45,654 nucleotides of DNA from JOPF133 sp052144935 (lineage in GTDB: Bacteria; Acidobacteriota; Terriglobia; Bryobacterales; Bryobacteraceae): positions 1 to 45,654 of the forward strand of contig JBKQPR010000072.1 in NCBI GenBank assembly GCA_052144935.1, given 5' to 3'. The notes under the pieces are model-generated. The model saw nothing but the letters and a program-made list of their open reading frames with translations, searched no databases and was not told the origin of the DNA. This document shows, piece after piece, positions 1 through 7,095 of this stretch. A program made the translations under genes and the position numbers. Numbering within the stretch: position 1 is the stretch's first letter; the number at the start of each line of letters is the position of its first letter.

Positions 1-114
1 GGCCGCGAGCGGTTCGAGGTGTTGGTGGGGGCGGCGGTGCTGACCAACAACCTGATGCGGATCGCCACATTATTGAAGGATAGGAAGCCAGTCCGCCGGC
101 AAGTGGCCGCCTAA
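1..114 (+). CDS. Transposase, C-terminal end (partial at window edge)
   Basis: The first 114 bases read without a stop as the last 37 residues of a protein, ending in TAA at 112-114. The tail contains the pattern VGAAVLTNNLMRIATLL followed by a basic end. This resembles the C-terminal helix of IS5/IS1182-like DDE transposases, where an 'N-L-x-R/K-I' helix closes the catalytic domain. The 5' part and any terminal inverted repeat lie outside the window, so it is not possible to say whether the gene is intact. A second, unrelated transposase remnant follows about 270 bp downstream, which suggests an insertion hot spot. The family call rests only on this short tail and is inference. Confidence 0.55.
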   Translation, partial: GRERFEVLVGAAVLTNNLMRIATLLKDRKPVRRQVAA

Positions 115-265
115 GTCCTGCCGCTACTCATAATATGTTGAGCTGGAGCGGGGTACGTTCCATGTGTGCCCGTGATGGCGCATTTACGTCCTTCGCGGCA
201 CGTTCGGTCGGAATTCCGGCCAATCAGGGCGAAAAACAACCTCAATAAATAATGTTTGGAAGAGC

Positions 266-294
266 TTGACACGTCCTAATTGTCGTTTTAAAAT
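266..294 (+). promoter_or_regulatory. Sigma70-like promoter upstream of IS1-type fragment
   Basis: A perfect -35 box TTGACA (266-271) is followed after exactly 17 bases by TAAAAT (289-294), close to the TATAAT consensus. It lies in an AT-rich pocket (about 240-300) inside otherwise GC-rich DNA and points toward the transposase remnant that starts at 382. It may belong to a lost element or drive read-through. There is no experimental evidence of activity. Confidence 0.5.
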
Positions 295-381
295 TATCGA
301 TAAAACCACTTGGCGGTAGCTTGCCTATAGACCATGTCTCAATAAGTTGATCTCCACCCGTTTCGCGACAGAAACTAGCTA

Positions 382-756
382 GTGAAGGTTTACGGCATCG
401 ACCCCGAAGGTGAGAAGCGGTATAGCCCGGCTATTTGCCTGAGTTACGAGAAGCATATGGTTACCGGCGATCCCGACCCGGCCCATATCAGCACCAGCTA
501 TATCGAGCGGCATAATCTTTCTGTTCGTATGACGGTTCGCCGGTTTACTCGGCTCACAAACGCTTTCAGCAAAAAACTCGAAAACCACGCCGCTGCCGTG
601 GCGCTTGGTTATTTCGCCTACAACTTTATCAAGATCAACCGCACGCTACGCACAACGCCCGCGATGGCCGCTGGTGTGACGCCGCGCCTGTGGGATGTGA
701 TGGACCTAGTGAACGCGTGGGGAGCCTACGAACAGGAGGGGGGAAGAGCAGCATAG
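382..756 (+). pseudogene. IS1-like transposase, C-terminal fragment
   Basis: The 124-residue reading frame matches the C-terminal half of IS1-type DDE transposases. Recognisable blocks are DPAHISTSYIERHNLSVRM, RRFTRLTNAFSKK, ENHAAAVAL and NRTLRTTPAMAAGV, which surround the catalytic Glu of the family (here in YIERHN). The N-terminal helix-turn-helix and the first two catalytic Asp residues are missing. An in-frame stop (TAG at 376-378) lies two codons before the nominal GTG start, so no full-length protein can be made here. It is best read as a decayed insertion sequence. It ends just before an intrinsic terminator at 792-828. Family assignment is confident; the exact element is unknown. Confidence 0.75.
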
Positions 757-791
757 GTCCTACGCCGCTTCAAGGCCCTACAGAATCCGCT

Positions 792-828
792 GGCCCTGGG
801 GTTGAAACTCCAGGGCCTTTTCGTTTTT
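792..828 (+). terminator. Intrinsic terminator
   Basis: A perfect 8-bp GC-rich stem (GGCCCTGG at 792-799, CCAGGGCC at 810-817) with a 10-base loop is followed by TTTTCGTTTTT (818-828). This is a textbook Rho-independent terminator on the + strand. It closes transcription from the transposase remnant and separates it from the small zinc-ribbon gene at 850. Confidence 0.85.
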
Positions 829-849
829 GGAGGGGAAGAGGGTGATAAA

Positions 850-1071
850 ATGCACCTCATGAACACCCTAAATCGCAACATGAAAGTCTCGATTCAGTGC
901 CCAAAGTGCGAGGAGGTGTTCAAGGAGACAATCGCCCGACTGCGTGAAATGAATCCCACGCTCATTTGCCCCGCTTGCGGTCCGTTCCATGTCGAAGCCG
1001 ACGAACTCCGAAGAATTCTCCAACAGGTTGAGTGTGTGCTTTTAGAGGCAGAGCGCATCTCCGGAAACTGA
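850..1071 (+). CDS. Small zinc-ribbon protein, function unknown
   Basis: A 73-residue protein with two CxxC knuckles: CPKC near residues 17-20 and CPAC near residues 41-44, typical of a zinc ribbon. The C-terminal third (VEADELRRILQQVECVLLEAER) looks like an amphipathic helix. The longer frame starting at 802 runs through the terminator stem, so ATG at 850 is preferred. It is preceded by purine-rich GGAGGGGAAGAGG (829-841), a good ribosome-binding region. The gene stands alone between a terminator and a DUF4159 gene. No family function can be named; such proteins often bind metal or act as small regulators, but this is not shown by the sequence. Confidence 0.6.
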   Translation: MHLMNTLNRNMKVSIQCPKCEEVFKETIARLREMNPTLICPACGPFHVEADELRRILQQVECVLLEAERISGN

Positions 1072-1179
1072 AAGTAGCCCACTACCCGATTTCCTCACAG
1101 CCTCTGAGGGCCCGCTGGCGCTCAGGCGGCGCGATGATATCCTCAAAGTAGGGCACACGGAACGGGACAGACAGGAGGG

Positions 1180-2016
1180 ATGGGATTGCCGAAGGCGTTG
1201 CGGGGAATCGGATGCGGCCTCTGCTGCCTGGGGATTTTGTATGCCTTCCAGCGCCCCTTCCGCGAACTCCCTGGAATCGAGTACCGCCTGGGCCAGATTC
1301 CCCTGCCGCCGGATTTCCAGGAGAAGACCGAGTTCGCCTTCGCCCGCCTGATGTTTCCCCCCGGCCCGCTGAACGGCTATGAGGGCCGCGACCTGGACTG
1401 GCACACCGGCATTTCCCTGTGGAGCCAGGATTTCCCCCGCGCCGACCGGCACTTCTCACTGGCCGTGCGCCGCCTGACCCGGCTGCACGTCCGCTCCGCG
1501 GAGCAGATCGTCAACCTGGACGAAGGAGACCAGTACGACTGGCCGTGGCTCTACGCGGTGCAGGTGGGCGAGTGGGGCCTGACGGATCGGCAGGGGCAGG
1601 CGCTGCGCGAGTATCTGCTGCGCGGCGGCTTCTTCATGGCCGACGATTTCCACGGCACCGACGAGTGGTACGAATTCGAGTCGCGCATCAAGAAGGTTTT
1701 TCCCGACCGGCCGATTGTCGAGATACCGGACGACGACGCGATCTTTCACATCGTCTACGATTTGAACCAGCGGTACCAGCTTCCCGGCCAGGCCCACTTA
1801 CGCCCTGGTTATAAGTCGAACAACGGGCCGAGCGCACTGGGCGCCCATTGGCGGGGCATCTACGACGACAGCGGCCGGATCATGGTTGCGATCACTTATA
1901 ACTCGGATGTAGGCGACGCCTGGGAGTTTGCCGACGATCCTTACTACCCCGAGCGATTTTCCGATCTGGCGATCCGGCTGGGAGTGAATTACATCCTGTA
2001 CTCAATGACGCATTGA
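1180..2016 (+). CDS. DUF4159 domain-containing protein
   Basis: A 278-residue protein with an N-terminal hydrophobic stretch (about residues 8-23, signal peptide or anchor) followed by a DUF4159 domain. The diagnostic region is at about residues 125-165: YDWPWLYAVQVGEWGLTD, then LREYLLRGGFFMADDFHG. DUF4159 has a glutamine-amidotransferase/ThuA-like fold, and in acidobacteria and planctomycetes it is often found near membrane or protease-related genes; its biochemical role is not established. The ribosome-binding sequence AGGAGGG abuts the ATG at 1180. The in-frame TTG at 1186 has better spacing (6 bases), so the true start may be two codons later. Neighbours give no operon partner. Confidence 0.75.
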   Translation: MGLPKALRGIGCGLCCLGILYAFQRPFRELPGIEYRLGQIPLPPDFQEKTEFAFARLMFPPGPLNGYEGRDLDWHTGISLWSQDFPRADRHFSLAVRRLTRLHVRSAEQIVNLDEGDQYDWPWLYAVQVGEWGLTDRQGQALREYLLRGGFFMADDFHGTDEWYEFESRIKKVFPDRPIVEIPDDDAIFHIVYDLNQRYQLPGQAHLRPGYKSNNGPSALGAHWRGIYDDSGRIMVAITYNSDVGDAWEFADDPYYPERFSDLAIRLGVNYILYSMTH

Positions 2017-2110
2017 GGGACGAGCGTACACCGGGCCCGTTGCCTCGGCCCCGGTTCCCCAAATCGAACACCATGTCCGGAACCGCTTCTATCGGCGGAG
2101 AGCGGGCACG

Positions 2111-2260
2111 CTACAGCTTGCCCCATGGGTCCCGTTCCGGCGTCCCCTTCAACTGGCTGAGCCGTTGCTCGTTCAACGCGGTAGCGCCATAGAAAGCTTT
2201 GAGAAGCCCGGCTTTATATTCGCCGAGCGCCGCCAGCAGACGTCTTTCCATCGCCCTCAT
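2111..2260 (-). CDS. Small helical protein (49 aa), possibly a remnant
   Basis: Minus-strand reading frame of 49 residues beginning MRAMERRLLAALGEYKAG and ending GTPERDPWGKL, with codon structure like real coding DNA (mostly G/C third bases). The same frame is open further upstream to about 2350 (…SATKGDLPDLRAEM…) but contains no start codon there. A short overlapping frame (MPQRRRAISR…, 2304-2257) stops in an ATGA overlap with the 2260 start. The 'LRAEMRxMExxLLxALxEYKAGLLKAFYG' style recalls short helical proteins common in acidobacterial genomes. It may be a small gene or the C-terminal remnant of a larger one. It fills most of the gap between the DUF4159 and pirin genes. Confidence 0.35.
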   Translation of the reverse strand: MRAMERRLLAALGEYKAGLLKAFYGATALNEQRLSQLKGTPERDPWGKL

Positions 2261-2367
2261 TTCAGCTCGAAGATCCGGGAGATCGCCCTTCGTCGCTGAG
2301 GCATTTCGATCGTCGTTAATACGTTTTCTTCTCCAATGATACCGCTAACGTTTGCCCGTTGGACCGT

Positions 2368-3282
2368 TCAGCCCCGCCCCTCGGACTTCAAAAACGTCCC
2401 CTTCTCCAGTTCCAGGAACGCCTGGCGCAGCTCGGACTGCGTGTTCATCACGATGGGGCCGTACCAGGCCACCGGCTCCTCCAGGGGCTTTCCCGAGACC
2501 AGCAGGAAACGGATGCCGTCTTCGCCGGCCTGGACGGTGACCTCGTCGCCCCGGTCGAAGAGCACCAGCGAGCGGTTGTCCGCCTCGGTGGGCGGCGTGG
2601 TGTCCAACCATCCCACGGATTCGGTCGGCACGGCCAGCGGACCGGAGGCATTGCAGAACTTGCCGGCTCCCCCGAAAACGTAGGCGAAGGCGTGGCGCGT
2701 GGTTTCCACCGGAAGCGTCTTGCGCCGGCCGGGAGCCACCGAGACGTCCAGGTACACCGGGTCGGCGGCGATGCCGTCCACCGGGCCTTTGGTCCCCCAG
2801 AAGCTGCCGCAGACCACGCGAACCGTGGCGCCGTCGTCGTCCTGAATCTCGGGGATATCGGGGGCTTTGACTTCCTGGTAGCGCGGCGCCGTCATCTTGA
2901 GCGCCGCCGGAAGATTGGCCCATAACTGGAACCCGTGCATGCGTCCCGCGGCGTCCCCTTTGGGCATCTCCTGGTGAATGATGCCGCTGCCGGCGGTCAT
3001 CCACTGGACATCGCCGGCCGCAATGGCGCCGTGATTCCCCATGCTATCGCCGTGCTCCACGGTTCCGGCGAGGACATAGGTGATGGTCTCGATTCCGCGG
3101 TGGGGGTGCCACGGAAAGCCCGCCAGATAGTCCTCCGGGACGTCGTTGCGGAAGTCGTCGAGAAGCAGGAACGGGTCGAATTCGGAAGTGCTGCCGAAGC
3201 CGAACGCGCGGCGGAGATGCACGCCCGCGCCTTCGAGCGTTGGCTTGGACCGGACGAGCCGTTTGATGGGCCGGATTGACAT
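2368..3282 (-). CDS. Pirin family protein
   Basis: A 304-residue bicupin of the pirin family. The metal-binding set is complete: H59 and H61 in FPWHPHRG, and H103 and E105 in GIIHQEMP, equivalent to the His-His-His-Glu site of pirins. The C-terminal cupin (about residues 170-290) includes FAYVFGGAG and ends in LEKGTFLKSEGRG. Some pirins have quercetin 2,3-dioxygenase activity and others act as redox-sensitive partners; which applies here cannot be told. The ATG at 3282 was chosen over an upstream start at 3351 because GGGAGG precedes it at good distance and the family begins with MSIRPIKR-like residues. The gene is divergent from the metallophosphoesterase gene. Confidence 0.9.
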   Translation of the reverse strand: MSIRPIKRLVRSKPTLEGAGVHLRRAFGFGSTSEFDPFLLLDDFRNDVPEDYLAGFPWHPHRGIETITYVLAGTVEHGDSMGNHGAIAAGDVQWMTAGSGIIHQEMPKGDAAGRMHGFQLWANLPAALKMTAPRYQEVKAPDIPEIQDDDGATVRVVCGSFWGTKGPVDGIAADPVYLDVSVAPGRRKTLPVETTRHAFAYVFGGAGKFCNASGPLAVPTESVGWLDTTPPTEADNRSLVLFDRGDEVTVQAGEDGIRFLLVSGKPLEEPVAWYGPIVMNTQSELRQAFLELEKGTFLKSEGRG

Positions 3283-3390
3283 AGGGGAGCCTCCCGATTG
3301 CAGTCTACCTTGAGAGGCGGCGGGTTGCCAAATCGCGCGGGGCAACCGCACAATGGAATCAGGGCCGCACTCAGGGCCGCACTCCCCGCG

Positions 3391-4632
3391 ATGTCGATCT
3401 TCTCAATCGTTCTGCTCATCCTTGGAGTTAGCCAGCTCTATTGGGCATGGCGCGGCTATGCATTCGCCGCCGCGCATATCCGTTCGCGCAGCCTGCGGTG
3501 GGCCGTGTGCGGGGTGGTTCTGGCGGCCTACCTGGTTCTGTATCAGTTCAACCTGGGGGCCTGGCGCGAGCGCGAAACGCCCGTCCATTTGACGCTCTTC
3601 GACGCGCTCGCGGCCGCGCCGTTTCTTTGGTGGGCCGCCAGTTCGCTGTTCGCGTTTCTGGTGGTGATCCTGTTCGCCATCCCGCAGGGAATCGTTGGGT
3701 GCGCGCACTGGCTGGCCGCCAGGCGGCGGGCGCCAGGCCCGGAGATCCACTCGCCGGCGCGGCGGGTATTTCTGGAACGAACCGCCGCGGTGGCCTCCGC
3801 CGCGCCTTTCGTGGCCGGAGCATACGGCCTGCTTTACGGGCGGCTCAACCTCCAGATCACGCCACAGACCATCCGCTTGCCGCGCCTCCCGCGCGCCTTC
3901 GAGGGGTTTCGCATCTGCCAACTCTCCGACATTCATATCGGCCCGTTCATGCCCGCCGAGGAAATCCGCAAGTACGCCGCCATCGCCAACGCGCAAAAGG
4001 CCGAGATGATCGTCCTCACCGGCGACTTCGTCACCTTCGACCCCGGTAACCAGGATGCCGTCGTCGACGCATTCCGCGGCCTGCGCGCGCCTTTCGGCGT
4101 TTACGGCTGTCTGGGCAACCACGAAGCCTGGACGCGAGTCGAGGATTCGATTACCGAGTTGTTCCGGCAGGCGGGCGTACAGATTCTCCGCGGAGCCAAT
4201 GTGCCCATCGCCGCTCAAGGCGAATCCTTGAACCTGATCGGAGTGGATTTCCAGAGTCCCCGGCCCTTTGGGCCGTCCCCTGCGGTGAAGCACCTTCTGG
4301 GAAACATCGAGGGCCTCGTCGACCGCGATCGTGTCAACGTTCTGCTCAGCCACAATCCCGATACGTTCGACCGCGCGGCCGAGCTCGGGATCGATCTCAG
4401 CCTGGCCGGACACACGCACGGCGGACAGGCCGCCCTCGAATTCATCAGTCCCGAGATCGCTCCCAGCCGCCTGGTGACGCCGTATGTGGCGGGTTGGTTC
4501 CACAAGCCGGGTGGTCAACTGTACGTCAATCGCGGCATCGGCACCATCTTCATTCCGATCCGCATCGGCGCGCCGCCGGAGATCACCGTCTACTCCCTTT
4601 CGCGGGTTGAAGCGAATCGGGCCGGCGCGTAG
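3391..4632 (+). CDS. Membrane-anchored metallophosphoesterase (YkoQ/YaeI-like)
   Basis: About 413 residues from ATG 3391. The N-terminal third has hydrophobic segments (about 2-20, 32-50, 68-100 and 130-148) that anchor it in the membrane. The C-terminal domain is a calcineurin-like phosphoesterase with all metal motifs: LSDIH (D180, H182), GDF, GNHE (N243, H244), LSHNPD and GHTHGG (H341, H343). Relatives include YkoQ, YkuE and UDP-2,3-diacylglucosamine or phospholipid pyrophosphatases acting at the membrane; the substrate here is unknown. A longer frame begins at TTG 3298 but would overlap the divergent promoter region. No clear ribosome-binding site precedes either start. A terminator hairpin follows at 4639. 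Confidence 0.85.
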   Translation: MSIFSIVLLILGVSQLYWAWRGYAFAAAHIRSRSLRWAVCGVVLAAYLVLYQFNLGAWRERETPVHLTLFDALAAAPFLWWAASSLFAFLVVILFAIPQGIVGCAHWLAARRRAPGPEIHSPARRVFLERTAAVASAAPFVAGAYGLLYGRLNLQITPQTIRLPRLPRAFEGFRICQLSDIHIGPFMPAEEIRKYAAIANAQKAEMIVLTGDFVTFDPGNQDAVVDAFRGLRAPFGVYGCLGNHEAWTRVEDSITELFRQAGVQILRGANVPIAAQGESLNLIGVDFQSPRPFGPSPAVKHLLGNIEGLVDRDRVNVLLSHNPDTFDRAAELGIDLSLAGHTHGGQAALEFISPEIAPSRLVTPYVAGWFHKPGGQLYVNRGIGTIFIPIRIGAPPEITVYSLSRVEANRAGA

Positions 4633-4638
4633 ATCGCG

Positions 4639-4677
4639 AACGCGGAGAACACAATCTTGAGTCTTCTCCGCGTTTTT
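4639..4677. terminator. Bidirectional intrinsic terminator
   Basis: Perfect 11-bp inverted repeat AACGCGGAGAA (4639-4649) and TTCTCCGCGTT (4664-4674) with a 14-base loop, followed by extra T residues (4675-4677). It lies between the convergent metallophosphoesterase and MFS genes and could end both transcripts. Its arm sequence belongs to a dispersed repeat family seen elsewhere in the window. Confidence 0.75.
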
Positions 4678-4702
4678 CCCGGCGTCTCCGCGCCTCTGCG
4701 TC
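4639..4702 (-). repeat. Dispersed CGCGGAG/GACGCAGAGG repeat, copy 1
   Basis: On the minus strand this stretch carries GACGCAGAGG (complement of 4693-4702) followed by CGCGGAGACG and ACGCGGAGAA. The same words occur in copies at about 6700-6785 and 19879-19923. This copy starts inside the last codons of the MFS gene and provides the stem of the terminator at 4639-4677. Confidence 0.6.
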
Positions 4703-5933
4703 AAGCTTCTCGTTCCCCCGACGCGAACTTCACCCGTTCCACCCTCTGCACCCCGAAGACAAAGCACGCCGCGCTGGCCAGCACGATGGCGGCGGCTAGC
4801 AGGAAGGCCAGGTAGAACTCGCCGGTCCTCTGTACCACCCACCCGGTCAGCCACGGAGCCGCTACGCCGGCCAGGTTGCCCATGCCGTTTTGCAGGCCCG
4901 TCCATTTGCCGGCGGCGCGCGGCCCGGCCAGCGTCTGGGTAATGGCATAGACATTCGAAGTGTACACGCCGAAGGAAAGGCAGGCCAGCATCAACAGCCC
5001 CATGGCCAGTTCGGCACTGTGCACCAGAGCCACTGGCAGAATGATGGTGGAGAGGATCAGCCCCACGCCCGCGAAAGTCTTGCGCACTCGCGTGGGCGTC
5101 CCGCCGCGGGCGATCAAATGGTCCGAAAGCCAGCCGGAGAACACACTGGAAAGGGCCACCGCCAGGAACGACAGCGAGCCGTACACGGCCATCTTATGCT
5201 TGGCAAAGTGCCGCTCCTCTTCCAGATAGTAAGGCAGCCAGGTGATCAGAAAATACCAGAAGTAATTCGAGCAGAACAGCCCCAGCGAAGTGAACCACAT
5301 GGGGCGCTGGCGCAGGATGGCGGTGGTCGCGGGCATGGCGGCCGGATCTTCGGGCGCGGCCACTCCCTTGGCGCGCGGCATCCACAGAATCCAAGGCCCC
5401 AGCCACAACAGGCTGGCCAGCCCGAGCAGGAGGAAAAACGGCCGCCAGCCGAAATCGGCGATCAGCAGACCGCCCAGAAGGGTGCCCAGCGCGGGGCCGG
5501 CCTTGGTCCCCGCATCGATCAGAGCGTTGGCGAGGCCGCGGTGGTGTTCCGGGAAGTTGTTGGCCAGGATGCGCGAGTAAGAAGGGTAGGCCACGCTCTC
5601 GCCCATCCCGAGCACCAGGCGCAGGGCGAAGATCAACCCGAAGACGTGCGCCAGGCCGGTCACCGCGGTGGCTCCCGACCACAGGAAGAAGCCCGCCGCC
5701 AGCACCCAGCAGACGTTGAACCGGTCCACCAGCCACCCGGCCATGCCGAAAAGCTGGAAGGCGGCGTAAGTCCAGAAAAACGCCGATTGCAACAGGCCCA
5801 GTTGGTACGGCGAAAGATGCAGCTCGCTCTGGATGTTGGTGAGGCCTACCGAAAGGTTGGCGCGGTCCACGTAGTTCAGGAAGCCGGAGATCACCAGCAG
5901 GATCAGAATACGCGACTCGCGTCGAGAGAGCAT
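4701..5933 (-). CDS. MFS transporter, ACS (anion:cation symporter)-like family
   Basis: A 410-residue polytopic membrane protein with about 12 hydrophobic segments. The N-terminus (ILILLVISGFLNYVDRANLSVG) with the conserved N-Y-x-D-R-x-N/x-L motif in the first helix, and the RLVLGMGESVAYPSYSRI stretch in helix 4, are typical of the ACS family. That family imports organic anions such as hexuronates, glucarate and phthalate. The gene ends beside a bidirectional terminator. A perfect 8-bp inverted repeat (5989-6018) lies about 55 bp upstream of its start and may be an operator. The transported compound cannot be deduced because no catabolic genes adjoin it. Confidence 0.85.
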   Translation of the reverse strand: MLSRRESRILILLVISGFLNYVDRANLSVGLTNIQSELHLSPYQLGLLQSAFFWTYAAFQLFGMAGWLVDRFNVCWVLAAGFFLWSGATAVTGLAHVFGLIFALRLVLGMGESVAYPSYSRILANNFPEHHRGLANALIDAGTKAGPALGTLLGGLLIADFGWRPFFLLLGLASLLWLGPWILWMPRAKGVAAPEDPAAMPATTAILRQRPMWFTSLGLFCSNYFWYFLITWLPYYLEEERHFAKHKMAVYGSLSFLAVALSSVFSGWLSDHLIARGGTPTRVRKTFAGVGLILSTIILPVALVHSAELAMGLLMLACLSFGVYTSNVYAITQTLAGPRAAGKWTGLQNGMGNLAGVAAPWLTGWVVQRTGEFYLAFLLAAAIVLASAACFVFGVQRVERVKFASGEREA

Positions 5934-5988
5934 TCAAGCATTCTAGCGAAAGCCGGCCGGCCAGCCAGGCTTGGTGCGATCCCACACG

Positions 5989-6018
5989 ATTGTTCAGACC
6001 GCCAGTTGATTGAACAAT
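5989..6018. promoter_or_regulatory. Inverted repeat, candidate operator of the MFS gene
   Basis: ATTGTTCA (5989-5996) and TGAACAAT (6011-6018) form a perfect 8-bp inverted repeat with a 14-base spacer. It sits 56-85 bp upstream of the MFS start, on the side where its promoter is expected. It resembles a dimeric repressor site; no cognate regulator is encoded next to it except the orphan OmpR-type protein. Confidence 0.45.
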
Positions 6019-6189
6019 ACTCCAGGCTGGTCGGGGATTCAGCCAATGGCGACAGGTTTCGCGTGGCGCTCGAGAGAGCCATCCAGCGGAAGCTAAGGAT
6101 TGAGAGCTGGCTGGCCGCCCATGAGAAAGCGCCCAACCGCGTAGACTCGACGCGCAATTTCTCATCGAATAAGCAAGATCTTCCCGCCA

Positions 6190-6233
6190 CTTTTTACAAT
6201 CTTTTTACAAGTTCGCCATGACCTTTTGTAAAC
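6190..6233. promoter_or_regulatory. Phased 11-bp repeats upstream of orphan wHTH gene
   Basis: CTTTTTACAAT (6190-6200) and CTTTTTACAAG (6201-6211) are adjacent 11-bp direct repeats. A third, weaker unit CTTTTGTAAAC (6223-6233) lies exactly 22 bp after the second. OmpR/PhoB-type winged-helix proteins typically bind tandem half-sites spaced by 11 bp, and the next gene encodes just such a domain. Autoregulation is therefore a natural inference. Confidence 0.6.
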
Positions 6234-6279
6234 TCCCCCGTAGCATTACCTTAAGACCTGCATTAGTTGAGGAGGGGTT

Positions 6280-6660
6280 ATGGGATTGCTTCCGGCTTCC
6301 AATTCTGTACCGGCGTATCGCGATGAACACCTGGCGATCGATTTCGATCGCCAATCCGCGGAATTGGACTCCACGCGTATGGTTTTGACCCGCAAGGAAT
6401 ACGACCTGTTGGCGCTGCTGGTGCAGCATGCCGGCCAGATCATCCCGCGCGACGTTTTGTTGCAGCGGATCTGGGGCTACGGCGCGGAAATTCGTACCCG
6501 CACGCTGGACGTCCACGTGCGCCGGCTGCGCAAGAAGCTGGGAGCCTATGCGGATCAGTACATCGAAACGATCTTTGGCATCGGCTACCGCTTCCAGCCG
6601 TTCCACGCCCCGCGATACTTCCGCCAGCCGATGAAGTCCGCGCTCGCCATGGGCGCCTAG
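6280..6660 (+). CDS. Orphan OmpR-type winged-helix DNA-binding protein
   Basis: A 126-residue protein consisting almost only of the OmpR/PhoB effector domain (Trans_reg_C). It has the recognisable LTRKEYDLLALLVQHAGQIIPRDVLLQRIWGY block, the recognition region RTLDVHVRRLRKKLG, and the closing wing TIFGIGYRF. The phospho-acceptor receiver domain that normally precedes it is absent. The first 25 residues carry the short beta-strand (LAIDFDRQSAEL) that belongs to the effector domain, so this is a genuine short form and not a random truncation. The start is strong: GAGGAGGGG lies 4-6 bases before ATG 6280. Three phased repeats at 6190-6233 suggest autoregulation. How its activity is controlled without a receiver is unknown. 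Confidence 0.85.
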   Translation: MGLLPASNSVPAYRDEHLAIDFDRQSAELDSTRMVLTRKEYDLLALLVQHAGQIIPRDVLLQRIWGYGAEIRTRTLDVHVRRLRKKLGAYADQYIETIFGIGYRFQPFHAPRYFRQPMKSALAMGA

Positions 6661-6699
6661 CCCAGCGAGGCGTTACCTCAGGCCCGTGAGTGTGCTATC

Positions 6700-6782
6700 A
6701 CCGCGAGACGCAGAGGGAACGCGGAGGAGACGAAGATGTTGGGGCTGATCCCTACCTTCAGGTTTTCTCCGCGCTTGCTCCG
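6700..6782 (+). repeat. Dispersed CGCGGAG/GACGCAGAGG repeat, copy 2
   Basis: Carries GACGCAGAGG (6707-6716) followed by AACGCGGAGGAGACG. An oppositely oriented arm at 6762-6782 is the exact complement of 21 bases in copy 3 (19903-19923). The paired arms suggest a mobile or recombining intergenic element. Confidence 0.65.
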
Positions 6783-6824
6783 TGCCCGGAGGGTACCCCT
6801 TCCGCACCTGATAAGTAAATGTTC

Positions 6825-6854
6825 CTGCCGCCGCTGCCGCCGCTGCCGCCGCTG
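6825..6854 (+). repeat. 9-bp microsatellite CTGCCGCCG x3.3
   Basis: Three perfect copies of CTGCCGCCG plus a partial fourth. It does not lie in a supported coding frame and may be prone to length change by slippage. Confidence 0.8.
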
Positions 6855-6995
6855 ATTCAAAAGGGCTTGCACGGCTCACGTTTACTTCCGTCATTGACTA
6901 GGCCGCCCTGGCCTGGTCCCTCACCTCCGCGGCGAGAAACTTGACTCATCGGATGGGGGAAGTGGGAACGATGAGCTGCGGGCCGGCCGCTCGGT

Positions 6996-7031
6996 TGTTT
7001 CACGTGAAACAGGTTTGTTTCACGTGAAACA
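6996..7031. promoter_or_regulatory. Two tandem parS centromere sites
   Basis: TGTTTCACGTGAAACA occurs twice, at 6996-7011 and 7016-7031, separated by four bases (GGTT). Each 16-bp palindrome is a perfect match to the ParB-binding parS consensus conserved across bacterial chromosomes. Such sites recruit ParB for chromosome segregation and mostly cluster near the replication origin. parA and parB are not in this window. The sites lie upstream of, and could influence, the addB-like operon. Confidence 0.92.
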
Positions 7032-7095
7032 GGAGATTGTGTAGATTATTTCCCCACATTTCGCTTTTTCTTTGCCTGCGTTACACTGAGATGAA

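Larger units (their letters stand above)
5934..6279. other. Divergent intergenic region between MFS and orphan wHTH genes
   Basis: This 346-bp stretch separates two divergent genes. It holds the inverted repeat at 5989-6018 near the MFS start and the 11-bp-phased repeats at 6190-6233 near the winged-helix gene. A plus-strand reading frame crosses 5970-6221 without a plausible start codon, and I do not call it a gene. Confidence 0.6.
6661..7095. other. Intergenic region with repeats and parS sites
   Basis: This 435-bp stretch holds no convincing gene. It contains a dispersed repeat copy (about 6700-6785), a 9-bp microsatellite (6825-6854) and two parS sites (6996-7031), then an AT-richer leader before the helicase-nuclease operon at 7096. 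Confidence 0.7.

Noticed and set aside
240..345. CTCAATAA repeated at 241 and 338
   Set aside because: Too short, and not at identifiable element ends, to be called a target-site duplication.
2027..2062. Imperfect GC-rich hairpin after the DUF4159 gene
   Set aside because: The arms are imperfect and no T-run follows, so a terminator call is not supported.
3403..4905. 500-residue minus-strand frame
   Set aside because: Antisense of the metallophosphoesterase gene, which has complete catalytic motifs on the other strand.
4890..6221. 443-residue plus-strand frame
   Set aside because: Most of it is antisense to the MFS gene and has Gln/Gly/Arg-rich, non-family composition. Its tail (5970-6221, …RQLIEQYSRLVGDS…) looks more protein-like but has no start codon of its own.
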